The notes beneath the pieces are model-generated. The model did no database searches. It was given only the letters and a program-made list of their open reading frames with translations, and was not told where the DNA came from. Position numbers and translations under genes: made by a program. 64,000 bases of DNA, taken from NCBI RefSeq assembly GCF_035917335.1, contig NZ_CP109067.1, positions 7,315,001 to 7,379,000 on the forward strand, read 5' to 3'. Below, piece after piece: positions 32,969 to 42,086 of the stretch (position 1 is its first letter; every line of letters starts with the position of its first letter). The DNA is from Micromonospora sp. NBC_01813 (GTDB taxonomy: Bacteria > Actinomycetota > Actinomycetes > Mycobacteriales > Micromonosporaceae).

Positions 32969-34356
32969 ACCAGGTGGACTTCGCCGGTGAGCCGGCCGGC
33001 AGCGCCCCGCTGACCTGGGGTCAACTGGCCATCTGGCCGCACCGGGCGGCGATCGACGCCCCACACCGGGTGCTGAACCTGCCGCGCACGCTGCGGGTGC
33101 CGGACCGGGTGGACGCCGACGTGGCCCAGGTGAGTACGGCGATCCGGCGGCTCGTCGAGCGGCACCACTCGCTGCGTACCCGGATCCTGGCCGGCCCGGA
33201 CCAGCTGCGACAGGACGTCTCGGCGACCGGCACGTTGCCGGTACGGCTGCGCACCGTAGCGCCGTCGGCGGCCGACCCGCAGGGCGCGCAGGCCGCCCGC
33301 GACCTCGCCGCCGACCTTGCCGCCACCGACTTCGACCATCGCCGGGAGTGGCCGCTGCGGGTCGGCCTGGTCCAGATCGGCCGGCGGGTACGGCAGGTGG
33401 TGTTGGTGTTCAGCCACGTCGTGGTCGACTTCCACGCCGCCGAGATCCTGCTGCGGGACCTGCGGCTGCTGCTCCTGCGCGGCGCGGTCACGGTGCCGGC
33501 GGGCTGGCAGTCGGTGGACGTCGCGAACCACGAACACGACCACGAGGCGGCCCGGTCGGACCGGGCGGCGCGCTACTGGCTCGGCCAGTTCGCGAAGCTC
33601 CCACCGCAGATGTTCGCCCCAGCCGCCAGCGTCGGTGCGCAGGTCAGCGTCGGTGGCGACACTGGCCCGGCGCCGCGCTACCTGGTGGGCCGGTTGGTCT
33701 CGTCCGCCGTCGACACCGCGACCCGGGCGATCGCCGCCCGGCACCGGGTGAGCACCGCGACCGTGCTGCTGGCGGTGATCGCCGCCCGGGTCGCCGCCCG
33801 GGCCGGGCTCGACCGGTGCGGGCTGGTGATGATGTCCAGCAACCGGTTCCGCGCCCGGTACGACACCGCCGTCGCCAGTCTCAACCAGATCGGGCTCTGC
33901 CAGCTGGAGCTGCCGGCCCGGTCCGCACAGGTGGCGGACCGGGCCGGGTTCGCCGACCTGCTGACCGGGGCCTGGCAGGCGTCGCTGGCGGCGTACCGGC
34001 ACGCCTACTACGACCCGGTGGCGCTGGCGAGGGCGTTCGCCGCGCAGGGCCACGATCTGGCCGGTGCGCTCGCCCCGTACTGCTTCGTCAACGACCTGCG
34101 GCTGCCGCACGAGGCCGGGCCGGTGCCAGCGGTGCCACCGGGGCGGCTGCGGGCGATGGCCGACGGGACCTCACTCACCTGGGACGTCGCGCCGGCGCGG
34201 TTCGCCTGGCGATGCCGGTTCCAGGTGATGGACGCCCCGGACGGTCTGGCGCTGGTGGTGACGGCGAACACCGACTACCTGCCGGCCGGCGATGTCGAGG
34301 AGTTGCTGCGGGGGATCGAGACGGCGCTGGTCGCGGCCGCTTGCGACGACTACTGA
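32965..34356 (+). CDS. Stand-alone condensation-domain-like protein 2
   Basis: This 463-residue paralogue of the preceding protein shares LTWGQLAIWPHRAAI, ATDFDHRREWPLRVGLV, VFSHVVVDFHAAEILLRDL, TRAIAARHRVSTATVLLA and NRFRARYDTAVASLNQIG. The active-site motif is SHxxxDF with His151 and Asp155 kept and the first His replaced by Ser, the same change as in its partner. GTG 32965 overlaps the upstream stop, so the pair is made together and may form a heterodimer. It ends exactly one base before the stop of the convergent membrane-protein gene. Its substrate is presumably an intermediate or product of the divergent NRPS. Confidence 0.72.
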   Translation: MNQVDFAGEPAGSAPLTWGQLAIWPHRAAIDAPHRVLNLPRTLRVPDRVDADVAQVSTAIRRLVERHHSLRTRILAGPDQLRQDVSATGTLPVRLRTVAPSAADPQGAQAARDLAADLAATDFDHRREWPLRVGLVQIGRRVRQVVLVFSHVVVDFHAAEILLRDLRLLLLRGAVTVPAGWQSVDVANHEHDHEAARSDRAARYWLGQFAKLPPQMFAPAASVGAQVSVGGDTGPAPRYLVGRLVSSAVDTATRAIAARHRVSTATVLLAVIAARVAARAGLDRCGLVMMSSNRFRARYDTAVASLNQIGLCQLELPARSAQVADRAGFADLLTGAWQASLAAYRHAYYDPVALARAFAAQGHDLAGALAPYCFVNDLRLPHEAGPVPAVPPGRLRAMADGTSLTWDVAPARFAWRCRFQVMDAPDGLALVVTANTDYLPAGDVEELLRGIETALVAAACDDY

Positions 34357-35349
34357 TCAGGTCCACGGAGCCATCGGGTACCAGGGGATGATGTCGCGGC
34401 GGGCCAGCAGACGGACGTCCCAGTAGAGAAACATGAAGGCGCCCGCCGCGATCAGCGCGACCGCCGTGACCACGGTGATCCGGCGCGGGTTGGCGGCAAA
34501 CCACCGTTGCAGGCGGCCGCCGAGGAGGAACGTCAGCGCCAGCAGCAGGACCGCCATCACCAGGATGTTGCCCAGCGACTGGAGCACGAACGCCGCCGCG
34601 CCGTACAGCGGGTTGCCGCTCTCCGCCGCGTCGCGGAACAGCTGCCGGAACAACGCGAACGGCCGTCCGATCAGGAAGCCACCGACCAGGGCGCCCATCA
34701 GCACCATCGGCGCGTTCGGGAATCGGTTGGCCACCCGGGCCAGCGGGTCGGGCACGATGCCCAGTGCCGCCAGTCCGAGGTAGACCATGACCAGGCCGAT
34801 CACGCCGTACACCACCATCGACTGGATCGACCGGGGGGACAGCGAGCCGGGGGTGTTCGCCACGGTGGAGAACTGCGGCATGCTGGTGCCGACGAAACCG
34901 ACCACCGCGCCGTAGAGAGCGGAGACGCCGATCATGCCGACGGCGAGCCAGCCGAGCGGACGCAGCGTGAGCCGGAGCCGGTCCAGTCGGCTGCCACCCT
35001 TGCCCAGCAGCGGGGCCATGGTGCCGAAGACCGCCACGTTGCAGGCGGTGAAGGTGCCGGCCAACCCGGAAACGAAGGCGAAGGCGATGCCGGCGGCGAT
35101 GCCGGCGATCGCGGTCTCCTTGGCGTCGTGGCCGAGCAGGGTGTTGGCGACGTTGTCGCCGATGGTCTGGTCGACGAACTCTGCCGACCAGATGACGGTC
35201 AGCAGGAAGCCGCCGAGGACGGCGAGGAGCGCGATCAGGCCACGGCGACGCGGAAAGTAGCCGTTGACGAACAGCGAGCTGGGTGGGCTGTCGGGGGCTG
35301 GCGAGCGGGTGGTCTCCGGGGCCTGGGTCGTGGAGCGCAGCTGCGACAT
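34357..35349 (-). CDS. Polytopic membrane protein, CcdA/DsbD-like pattern
   Basis: This 330-residue protein has about eight hydrophobic segments and a short basic N-terminus. The segment AFVSGLAGTFTACNVAVFGT resembles the first cysteine-containing helix of CcdA/DsbD electron-transfer proteins (pattern G-x5-PC), but only one Cys is seen and the Pro is absent, so redox activity is doubtful. It starts at ATG 35349 after GGAGCAGA. Its stop abuts the stop of the second condensation-like gene, so it may be part of the same cluster or its edge. Function is unknown. Confidence 0.6.
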   Translation of the reverse strand: MSQLRSTTQAPETTRSPAPDSPPSSLFVNGYFPRRRGLIALLAVLGGFLLTVIWSAEFVDQTIGDNVANTLLGHDAKETAIAGIAAGIAFAFVSGLAGTFTACNVAVFGTMAPLLGKGGSRLDRLRLTLRPLGWLAVGMIGVSALYGAVVGFVGTSMPQFSTVANTPGSLSPRSIQSMVVYGVIGLVMVYLGLAALGIVPDPLARVANRFPNAPMVLMGALVGGFLIGRPFALFRQLFRDAAESGNPLYGAAAFVLQSLGNILVMAVLLLALTFLLGGRLQRWFAANPRRITVVTAVALIAAGAFMFLYWDVRLLARRDIIPWYPMAPWT

Positions 35350-35505
35350 TCTGCTCCTTCGGCACGTTAGGTAGGTGAGCGACCACTATGGGTGATCGCA
35401 GGTGCACTTAGGATGACCGCCGTATCGGTGATTGCCTTCTTCGAGATTGCGCAGTCTGCGGGCGGCGGCTCCCGAGCCGCCTGCGGCTCGGCTTGACGGC
35501 AACGG

Positions 35506-35519
35506 TGGGAGCGCTCCAC
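35506..35519. promoter_or_regulatory. Possible CebR/CelR-type operator
   Basis: TGGGAGCGCTCCAC contains a perfect 10-bp palindrome (GGAGCGCTCC) and matches 12 of 14 positions of the TGGGAGCGCTCCCA box that LacI-type cellobiose regulators bind in other actinobacteria. It lies 22 bp before the TrmB-like regulator gene, near TTGACG at 35493. No such LacI gene is adjacent, so the role is uncertain. Confidence 0.35.
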
Positions 35520-35541
35520 TATCTGCCTCGTCGGCCAGGGG

Positions 35542-36510
35542 ATGGAGTCGGAGTTGCTGAGCGCGTTCGGGCTGTCCGAGACGGCCGGGCGGGTGTACCT
35601 GAACCTGGTCGGCGCGGCACCCGGCACGGTGCCGGACCTCGCCGACGCCCTGACCGTCGACCCGGTGGACGTCGCCGCCGCCGTCACCGAGCTGACCCAG
35701 GCCGGACTGGTACGGGTGGTCGACGGACTGGTCGACGCCGCACCACCGGAGCTGGCCATCGACGCGCTGCTCATGCAGCGCATGCGCCAACTGCAGGAAG
35801 CCCGGATCAGCCTGGGGGAGTGGCTGCGCCAGCGGGTCGCCGGGCCGGCCGACCAGGGCGTCGCGATGGTGGTCGGCGCGGCCGCCATCACCCAGACCTT
35901 CGACCAGTTCCTGCGCGGCGCCCAGGACGAGGTGCTCGGCTTCGACCGCCCGCCGTACGCCAGCGACTACTACGACAATCCGACCGAGCTGGACCTGCTC
36001 GGTCGCGGCGTGAAGTTCCGGGTCGTCTACGACCGGCGGGTGCTGGAACGCCCGCACGCAATCGACCAGATCGGCCGGTTCGTCGCCGCCGGGGAACAGG
36101 CGCGGATCGCCGCCGGGGTGCCCGGCAAACTCGCCGTCGCCGACCGCCGGCGGGCGCTGCTGTCCTTCCCCGGCCGCGACGAGACCGCCGAACCCTGGGC
36201 GCTGATGGTGCAGGGTGCCACCTGGGTCGACGTACTGGTCGCACTCTTCAGCGAGGTGTGGGACCGGGCCACCCCGCTGCGACTGGCACCCGCCGCCGTC
36301 GACGACGTCGACCGGTGGACCGTGCCGACCGCCGTCGACCGCCGGATCCTCTCCCTGCTGATGTCCGGCCTGCCGGACAAGGCGGTCGCCAACCAGCTCG
36401 GCATGTCGCTGCGAACCGTGCAGCGCCGGCTGCGGCAACTGATGGACGTCACCGGCAGCGCGACCCGGATGCAACTCGGCTGGTACGCCGCCCGCAACGA
36501 CTGGCTCTGA
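35542..36510 (+). CDS. TrmB-type sensor fused to a LuxR helix-turn-helix
   Basis: This 322-residue regulator has an N-terminal winged helix (residues 3-60, FGLSETAGRVYLNLVGAAP), a central TrmB-like sensor region (about 105-235, including EVLGFDRPPYA) and a C-terminal LuxR helix-turn-helix (VDRRILSLLMSGLPDKAVAN, LGMSLRTVQRRLRQLM). Regulators of this layout often sit beside secreted proteases or natural-product genes in Streptomyces. It lies between the NRPS cluster and the convergent subtilase gene and could control either. The ligand is unknown. Confidence 0.85.
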   Translation: MESELLSAFGLSETAGRVYLNLVGAAPGTVPDLADALTVDPVDVAAAVTELTQAGLVRVVDGLVDAAPPELAIDALLMQRMRQLQEARISLGEWLRQRVAGPADQGVAMVVGAAAITQTFDQFLRGAQDEVLGFDRPPYASDYYDNPTELDLLGRGVKFRVVYDRRVLERPHAIDQIGRFVAAGEQARIAAGVPGKLAVADRRRALLSFPGRDETAEPWALMVQGATWVDVLVALFSEVWDRATPLRLAPAAVDDVDRWTVPTAVDRRILSLLMSGLPDKAVANQLGMSLRTVQRRLRQLMDVTGSATRMQLGWYAARNDWL

Positions 36511-36558
36511 CCCACCGGGGTCCCGCGACCAGGTTCGACCGGCCTCGACCTGGAAAGT

Positions 36559-36597
36559 GACCTGCCCCGCCCCCGTCGTGTGGGGGCGGGGCAGGTC
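36559..36597. terminator. Strong bidirectional terminator
   Basis: A perfect 16-bp inverted repeat (36559-36574 and 36582-36597; arm starts GACCTGCCCCGCCCCC) encloses a 7-nt loop. It lies between the convergent regulator and subtilase genes and can end both transcripts. Confidence 0.88.
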
Positions 36598-36637
36598 GCG
36601 GTAGGCATGGTTACCTACGGTTCGCGAAGTGACATCC

Positions 36638-39600
36638 TCAGGTGACCGTTACGGTCACCGTCACCGGGATTGCCGGCATCTTCGGACTGTCACTGAGCAT
36701 CAGGAGGGTAGCGACGTGCTCCCCCGGTGCCAGACCGGTAGCGTCGATGGTGAGCTGCACCGCACCTTTCGCCCCTGGTTGAACCGTTCCGGTCGGTGCG
36801 GTCACCGACAGCCACGACACATCGCCGTACGCCGGTAGCCCGCCGTCCACGTGGTACGCCGTCGCCCGGTTGAACTGGGTCGGTGCCTGACCCATCACCC
36901 ACAGGTCACCGTTGTCGTCCAGGCTCAACCCGGCCCCGCTGATCGGGTCCGGATCCGGGTCCGGGACCGAGCCGAGGATCGCGCAACTGTCCGGGTCCAT
37001 CGCCCAGATCGCCTCGCCGGTGTGGTCGTTGTTGATGCCCCAGAGCACGTTGTGCTCCTCGTTGAGCGCCAGGCCGCCGATCCACGGCACCGCCGGCACG
37101 CACTCGCCGAGCACCGCTCCCGGCACGTCGTGGCCGAACCCGGCGATCCGCTGGATCCGGCCGTCGCCGGCCAGGTAGAACGTGTCGTCGGAGCTGCGGT
37201 ACGTCAGGCCGTAGTAGTACCCGCCCATCCAGTCGCCGGTCAGCGTCTCGCGCACCTCGAGCGTGTCCGGGTCGAAGCAGACGATCGGCAGCTCACCGAC
37301 GATCGACAGGCTCGGCCCGCACATCAGGTCCCGGTCGGCCAGGTAGGTCAGGTCCGACGGCCAGCCGTTCATCGGCTCCACCACGCCGTCCCCGCGCAGC
37401 TGCCCGTCGGTGCCGTAGCGCATCAGCTGTCCCCAGAAGTAGCTGTCGGAGACGAACAGCTCCCCGTCGCGGTAGCCGATGCCGTACGCCCGGTTCAGGT
37501 CGGTCAGCGGGAACGAGCTCAACACCCGGCCCGGCACCGACGTCGGCGGGGTCGGCGAATCGATCTCCCGTACGCTCCAGTTCGCCGCCGTGCCACCGTG
37601 GTTGGTCAGCGTCACCGTCGGGGTGCGTACCCCACCGGAGCGCGCGGTCACCGACACCGCCGCCTTGTTGGCGCTCAGCAGCGGCGCCAGCAGCCCGATG
37701 TCGTGCCGGTGCATCCGGGACGCGGCCACCGTGACCTGCTGGCCGGGTCCGCCGTACCCGGTGGTGCTGGCCACCACCACGACGTCGCCGGCCGGCACCT
37801 CCAGCTGGTAGAAGCCGTCGGCGTCGGTGACCGTGGTCGACGGCGGCAGCGCCGACATCGGCACGACCGTCACGGTCGCCCCGGCCAGCGGCTGCCGGTC
37901 GTTGGCGTCGCGGACGGTGCCGCGCAGCAGCCCGGCGCCCGGCAGCCGGAACGTCACCGCCGTCGACTCGTCGAGCACCGGCTCGTCGACGCCGTACGCC
38001 AGCCCGTCGCGCCCACCCGGGGCCTGGATGCCGACGGTGGCGCCGCCGCCGATCCCGGCCGGTGCGTCGGTGTCGAGGTTGCGGTACTGCACGGTCACCG
38101 TGCCGTCCTCGCCGAGCACCACCTGGACGTCGACCCGGGCGCCGGCCGAGTCCCGCACCGCCGCCCGCAGCCAGCTGACCACGAACCTGCGGTCCGGGGC
38201 GGTGCCGGTGCGCAGCGTGCGCACCGTCGACCGGTGGTCCAGCAGCAGATCGTCCCAGAAGGCGAAGATCGCGCCCGGCCCACCGCGTACCGGCAGCGCC
38301 TGGTTCGCCCCGGTCGCCCCGGCGGTGTCGGCGCCGAAGGTCAGATGGCCGTCGCTGTGCACGGTCACCTCGCGCTGGGTGTCACCGTAGAAGGTCACCG
38401 GCCAGGGCAGTTCGACCGTACGGCTGGCGTCGTCGCCGGTCAGCGGCAGGATCGCACCCCCGGTCAGCCAGCCGGCGGTGGCCTCGCCGACGGCGTACCC
38501 GTGCCGGTCGGTCTTGGCGGACAGGGCGACGTCGAGCACCTCGTCGCCGTCGACGGTCAGCGGCACGGTCAGTGGCGCCAGCCAACGCCCGGCGTCGACC
38601 ACCACGTCGTAGTCGGCGGCCGGCAACATGCCGGAGTAGCGGCCGTCGGCGCCGGTGACGAAGCCGGGGAAGCTTTCGCCGGCCAGGGCCACCCGGGCAC
38701 TGGCGACCGGCGCGCCGGCCGGGTCGACGACCAGCCCGGAGACCGGATGCCACGGCGCCGACTCGGAAACGTCGACGGTCTGCGTCGCCTGCCCGTCGGC
38801 CGGCACGGTGACGGTCCGCCGCTGGGTCTGCTGGGCGAAGAAGCTCACGGTCAGCGTGTAGTCCCCGGCCGGCACCCGGCCGAGTTCGATCCGACCGTCG
38901 GCACCGGTGCGGCCGCTGCGGGTGATCACCTCGCTGGTCAACGTCACCGCCGCACCGGGCAGCGGATGCCCGGACCGGGTCGCGTCGACCACCACCCCGC
39001 CGAGCGGCCCGCTGGCGGCGGCGGTGACCAGCGCGTACGCGTCGAGGTGGCCCTCGCCGTACAGGTTGTTCTTCTCCGCCGTCCCACCGCAGGTCAGGTC
39101 GGCCACGTTCGGGGCGGTACGGTCCAGCAACTCGCGGGTGCCGGCCACGTCGCGGCGCAGGTTCGGCACCGCCGACCAGGCCAGCGCGATCGCGCCGGTG
39201 ACGTGCGGGGCGGCCATCGACGTACCGCTGGCGGTGCGGTACTGCCCGCCCGGGTAGGCGGACAGCACGTCGACACCGGGGGCGGTGATGTCCGGTCGGA
39301 CGGCACCGTCCGGGCCGGGGCCACGGCTGGAGAAGTAGCCGATGGTGCCGTCGCGGTCGACCGCGCCGACGCCGTACGCCGACGCGCTCAGCCCCGGGTA
39401 GCCGGCGGTGGCGCAGCCGTTCTCCCCGTTGTTGCCGATCGAGAAGACCGGGAAGATGCCGGCGGCCAGCCAGGTGGCGACGACCTGGTCGTAGTAGGTG
39501 GTGGTGCGGTCGTCGGTGCCCCACGAGTTGTTGATGATGTCCGGCGACAGGTCCGGTCGCGGGTTCGCCCCGTCGGGGTCGGTCGGGGCGACCATCCACT

Positions 39601-40603
39601 GCCCGGCGGCCAGCACCGACGGGTCGGTGCAGTAGTTGTACTCGCAGCCCTTGGCGGCGATCCAGCTGGCGTCCGGGGCCACCCCGATGACGGTGCCGTC
39701 GCCGTCGTCACCGAGCACGCTGCCGATGGTGTGCGTGCCGTGGCCGTAGTTGTCGCACGGCGTCGCCGCCGGGCAGATCCCGGTCGGGTCGAACCAGTTG
39801 TACGCGTGGTCGACGACCCGGCTGCTGCCGGCGCCCCGATACTGGCGGGCCAGCGCCGGGTGGTCGAACTGCACACCACTGTCGATGCTGCCGACGACGA
39901 TGCCGGCGCCCCGGGCACCGTAACTGTCCCAGACCCGGTCGGCGCCGATCTGGCTGAGGTTCCACGGCACGCCGCCGGCAGCGTCCGCGCCGGTGTCGTC
40001 GCTGGTCTTACCGGCCGGGCCGCCGTCGGTGCCGGCCGGGCTGCTCGCGGCGATCGGGTCGCCGAGGGTGCTGCGGCCGACCGGTGCGATCCGGGCCACG
40101 TCGGCGCGGGCGGCCAGCTCGGTCAGCAGCGCCAGGTCCGCGGTCACCTCGATCACGTTCGCGATCCAGTACGGGGTGAAGTCCGCGTCGCGGCGACTCA
40201 GCAGCTCGCGTACCCCCTGCTGGCTGCGCTCGGCGTGGGTGACCTTCTGCTCGTGGACCCGGGTGGTCCTGGCGACCCGGCCGGCGCGGCCGCTGTCCGG
40301 TCCATCGGCCTGCCGGGCGGCCTGCTCCCGGGCCTGCTGCTCGACGCGGTCCAGTTCGGTGGTGTCCAACGTGCCCTGATCGGCCAGTTCGACGAAGAAG
40401 GACACCTCGGCGCCGCCGGTCGCCGAGCGCAGCACCAGCGGGTCCACTTTGCGCAGCGGTTCGGCTTCGCGCAGCTGCTCGGCGGCCGGGCCGCCACCGG
40501 GTGTGGCGGCTTCGGGCCGGGCGCTGGCGGCGGTGGCCGGGGCGGCGAGCAGCAGGCTGAGCGTCAGCGCGGTGCCGGCCAGCCAGCGTCGCGATCTGGA
40601 CAT
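36638..40603 (-). CDS. Secreted S8 subtilisin-like serine protease with carboxypeptidase-regulatory-like repeats
   Basis: This 1321-residue exoenzyme has a signal peptide (RRWLAGTALTLSLLLAAPATA), an I9-like propeptide (about 40-200) and an S8 domain with Asp241 in GSIDSGVQFDHPA, His288 in GHGTHTIGS and Ser462 in GTSMAAPHVTG. Three carboxypeptidase-regulatory-like beta domains follow (GGVVVDATRSGHPLPGAAVT, SGLVVDPAGAPVASARVAL, GTVRDANDRQPLAGATVTV). A propeller-like region and a C-terminal Ig-like part (VQLTIDATGLAPGEHVATLL) end the protein. GAGGAGG precedes ATG 40603, so the longer frame is rejected. No sortase motif is seen. It probably degrades extracellular proteins. Confidence 0.92.
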   Translation of the reverse strand: MSRSRRWLAGTALTLSLLLAAPATAASARPEAATPGGGPAAEQLREAEPLRKVDPLVLRSATGGAEVSFFVELADQGTLDTTELDRVEQQAREQAARQADGPDSGRAGRVARTTRVHEQKVTHAERSQQGVRELLSRRDADFTPYWIANVIEVTADLALLTELAARADVARIAPVGRSTLGDPIAASSPAGTDGGPAGKTSDDTGADAAGGVPWNLSQIGADRVWDSYGARGAGIVVGSIDSGVQFDHPALARQYRGAGSSRVVDHAYNWFDPTGICPAATPCDNYGHGTHTIGSVLGDDGDGTVIGVAPDASWIAAKGCEYNYCTDPSVLAAGQWMVAPTDPDGANPRPDLSPDIINNSWGTDDRTTTYYDQVVATWLAAGIFPVFSIGNNGENGCATAGYPGLSASAYGVGAVDRDGTIGYFSSRGPGPDGAVRPDITAPGVDVLSAYPGGQYRTASGTSMAAPHVTGAIALAWSAVPNLRRDVAGTRELLDRTAPNVADLTCGGTAEKNNLYGEGHLDAYALVTAAASGPLGGVVVDATRSGHPLPGAAVTLTSEVITRSGRTGADGRIELGRVPAGDYTLTVSFFAQQTQRRTVTVPADGQATQTVDVSESAPWHPVSGLVVDPAGAPVASARVALAGESFPGFVTGADGRYSGMLPAADYDVVVDAGRWLAPLTVPLTVDGDEVLDVALSAKTDRHGYAVGEATAGWLTGGAILPLTGDDASRTVELPWPVTFYGDTQREVTVHSDGHLTFGADTAGATGANQALPVRGGPGAIFAFWDDLLLDHRSTVRTLRTGTAPDRRFVVSWLRAAVRDSAGARVDVQVVLGEDGTVTVQYRNLDTDAPAGIGGGATVGIQAPGGRDGLAYGVDEPVLDESTAVTFRLPGAGLLRGTVRDANDRQPLAGATVTVVPMSALPPSTTVTDADGFYQLEVPAGDVVVVASTTGYGGPGQQVTVAASRMHRHDIGLLAPLLSANKAAVSVTARSGGVRTPTVTLTNHGGTAANWSVREIDSPTPPTSVPGRVLSSFPLTDLNRAYGIGYRDGELFVSDSYFWGQLMRYGTDGQLRGDGVVEPMNGWPSDLTYLADRDLMCGPSLSIVGELPIVCFDPDTLEVRETLTGDWMGGYYYGLTYRSSDDTFYLAGDGRIQRIAGFGHDVPGAVLGECVPAVPWIGGLALNEEHNVLWGINNDHTGEAIWAMDPDSCAILGSVPDPDPDPISGAGLSLDDNGDLWVMGQAPTQFNRATAYHVDGGLPAYGDVSWLSVTAPTGTVQPGAKGAVQLTIDATGLAPGEHVATLLMLSDSPKMPAIPVTVTVTVT

Positions 40604-40904
40604 TGGGGTTCCTCCTCGGACAGGCGCCGTCGAGTTGACGTGCCGCCGATGATTCTGCGGTGGACCCGGGCCCTTTCCGGTGCTCACGACGGTGGCGGGT
40701 GGCGGACATGGCGCAACTCCGCCACCTGCGTGAACGTGCGCCTCGTCGGCGTACCGCAGGATGGTGTCGGCGGCAACCGGGCCGAAACGCCGCAGTTACC
40801 CGCCGGCCCAGCGGGGCGAAGCGCCGCCGTGATCCGTCAGGCCCGGCAAGGCGAAGCGCCGCCGGCTCAGCCGGCGGCGCTCCAGGTGACTCAGGTTGCG
40901 TGGC
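40604..40904. other. Intergenic region upstream of the subtilase
   Basis: This 301 bp holds the subtilase promoter and ribosome binding site on the right-to-left strand and the terminator hairpin of the sugar transporter operon at 40856-40880. GCGAAGCGCCGCC is repeated at 40816-40828 and 40851-40863 in G+C-rich spacer. No gene is seen. Confidence 0.5.
40856..40880 (-). terminator. Terminator of the chvE-gguA-gguB operon
   Basis: A near-perfect 12-bp inverted repeat (40856-40867 and 40869-40880; arm GCGCCGCCGGCT) with a one-base centre lies 24 bp past the permease stop on the minus strand. Confidence 0.7.
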
Positions 40905-42086
40905 TCAGCGGGCGGCGAGCCCGGCCCGGCGCTTGGTCCACACGTCGAAGGCGACCGCCGCGAGCAGCACCGCGCCCTTGACGAGCATGACGTTCTCACT
41001 GGGCGCGCCGATCAACGACATTCCGTTGTTGATCACGCCCATGATCAGACCGCCGGTGACCGCCCCGATGACCTTACCGACGCCGCCCTGCACGGCGGCC
41101 CCGCCGATGAACGCGGCGGCGATCGCGTCCAGCTCGAAGGTGTTGCCGGCGGTCGGCCCGGCCAGGTTGAGCCGGCCGGCGAAGATGATCCCGGCGACCG
41201 AGGCGAGCACGCCCATGTTGACGAAGATCCAGAAGACGACCGACCGGGCCTTCACGCCGGAAAGCACCGCGGCCTGCAGGTTGCCGCCGATGGCGTAGAT
41301 CTGCCGCCCGAAGACGGCCCGGCTGGTCAGCAGCGAGTAGCCGAGCACCAGACCGGCCAGCAGCACCAGCACCCAGGGCAGGTTGTTGAACCGGGCCAGC
41401 TGCACGACGACGAACAGCACCGCGGCCGACGCGCCGACGATCTTCAGCACGAACAGTGGCAGCGGTTCGACGGCCTGGTCGTAGCCGAGCCGGGCGACCC
41501 GCGCCCGCCACTGGCTGACCGCGATCCCGCCGACCGCGAACAGGCCGATCAGCAGGCTGGTCAGGTCCGCGCCGCCGAGTGGACCCAACCCGATGTTGCC
41601 CAGATAGCCCTCACTGAAGCCGTTGGCCAGGGTGCGGACCGGGTCCGGGAACGGCCCGATGCCCTGGTTGCCGAGCACCGTGAGGGTCAGCGCCCGGAAC
41701 AGCAGCATCCCGGCGAGGGTGACGATGAACGCCGGGATGCCGAAGTACGCGATCCAGAAGCCCTGCCAGGCACCGATCGCGGCACCGGCGAGGACGGTGA
41801 TCAGCAGCGCCAGCGGCCAGGGCACGTCGTGCTTGACCATCAGTACGGCGGCGATCGCCCCGGTCACCCCGACGACGGAGCCGACCGACAGGTCGATGTG
41901 TCCGGCGATGATGATCAGGATCATGCCGATCGCCAGGATCAGCACGTACGAGTTCTGCACGATGATGTTCGAGATGTTCTGCGGCTGCAGCAGCGCGCCG
42001 TCGGTCAACACGGCGAACAACGCGACGATCAGCCCGAACGCGATGTAGATGCCGCTCTCGCGGATGTTGATTCGGGCGGCGTTCAC
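40905..42086 (-). CDS. gguB: Multiple-monosaccharide ABC transporter permease
   Basis: This 393-residue permease has about ten membrane helices. The family signature [18 protein letters not shown] and [10 protein letters not shown], plus the cytoplasmic [20 protein letters not shown] (contact with the ATPase) and [20 protein letters not shown], mark it as RbsC/XylH/GguB type. It forms the channel for sugars delivered by the ChvE-like protein. It overlaps the ATPase gene by 4 bp. The long form (about 390 residues) is that of GguB/MmsB rather than RbsC. Confidence 0.9.
   Translation of the reverse strand: MNAARINIRESGIYIAFGLIVALFAVLTDGALLQPQNISNIIVQNSYVLILAIGMILIIIAGHIDLSVGSVVGVTGAIAAVLMVKHDVPWPLALLITVLAGAAIGAWQGFWIAYFGIPAFIVTLAGMLLFRALTLTVLGNQGIGPFPDPVRTLANGFSEGYLGNIGLGPLGGADLTSLLIGLFAVGGIAVSQWRARVARLGYDQAVEPLPLFVLKIVGASAAVLFVVVQLARFNNLPWVLVLLAGLVLGYSLLTSRAVFGRQIYAIGGNLQAAVLSGVKARSVVFWIFVNMGVLASVAGIIFAGRLNLAGPTAGNTFELDAIAAAFIGGAAVQGGVGKVIGAVTGGLIMGVINNGMSLIGAPSENVMLVKGAVLLAAVAFDVWTKRRAGLAAR

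Noticed and set aside
35472-35491. GC-rich hairpin near the TrmB-like regulator as an attenuator
   Set aside because: The stem (CCGAGCCGC with a two-base loop) is short, has no U-run and lies before the promoter candidates, so I could not assign it a role.
36851-40981. Very long open frame antisense to the subtilase
   Set aside because: The product is an Arg/Val/Gly/His-rich repetitive shadow with no domain. High-GC coding DNA commonly leaves the opposite strand open.
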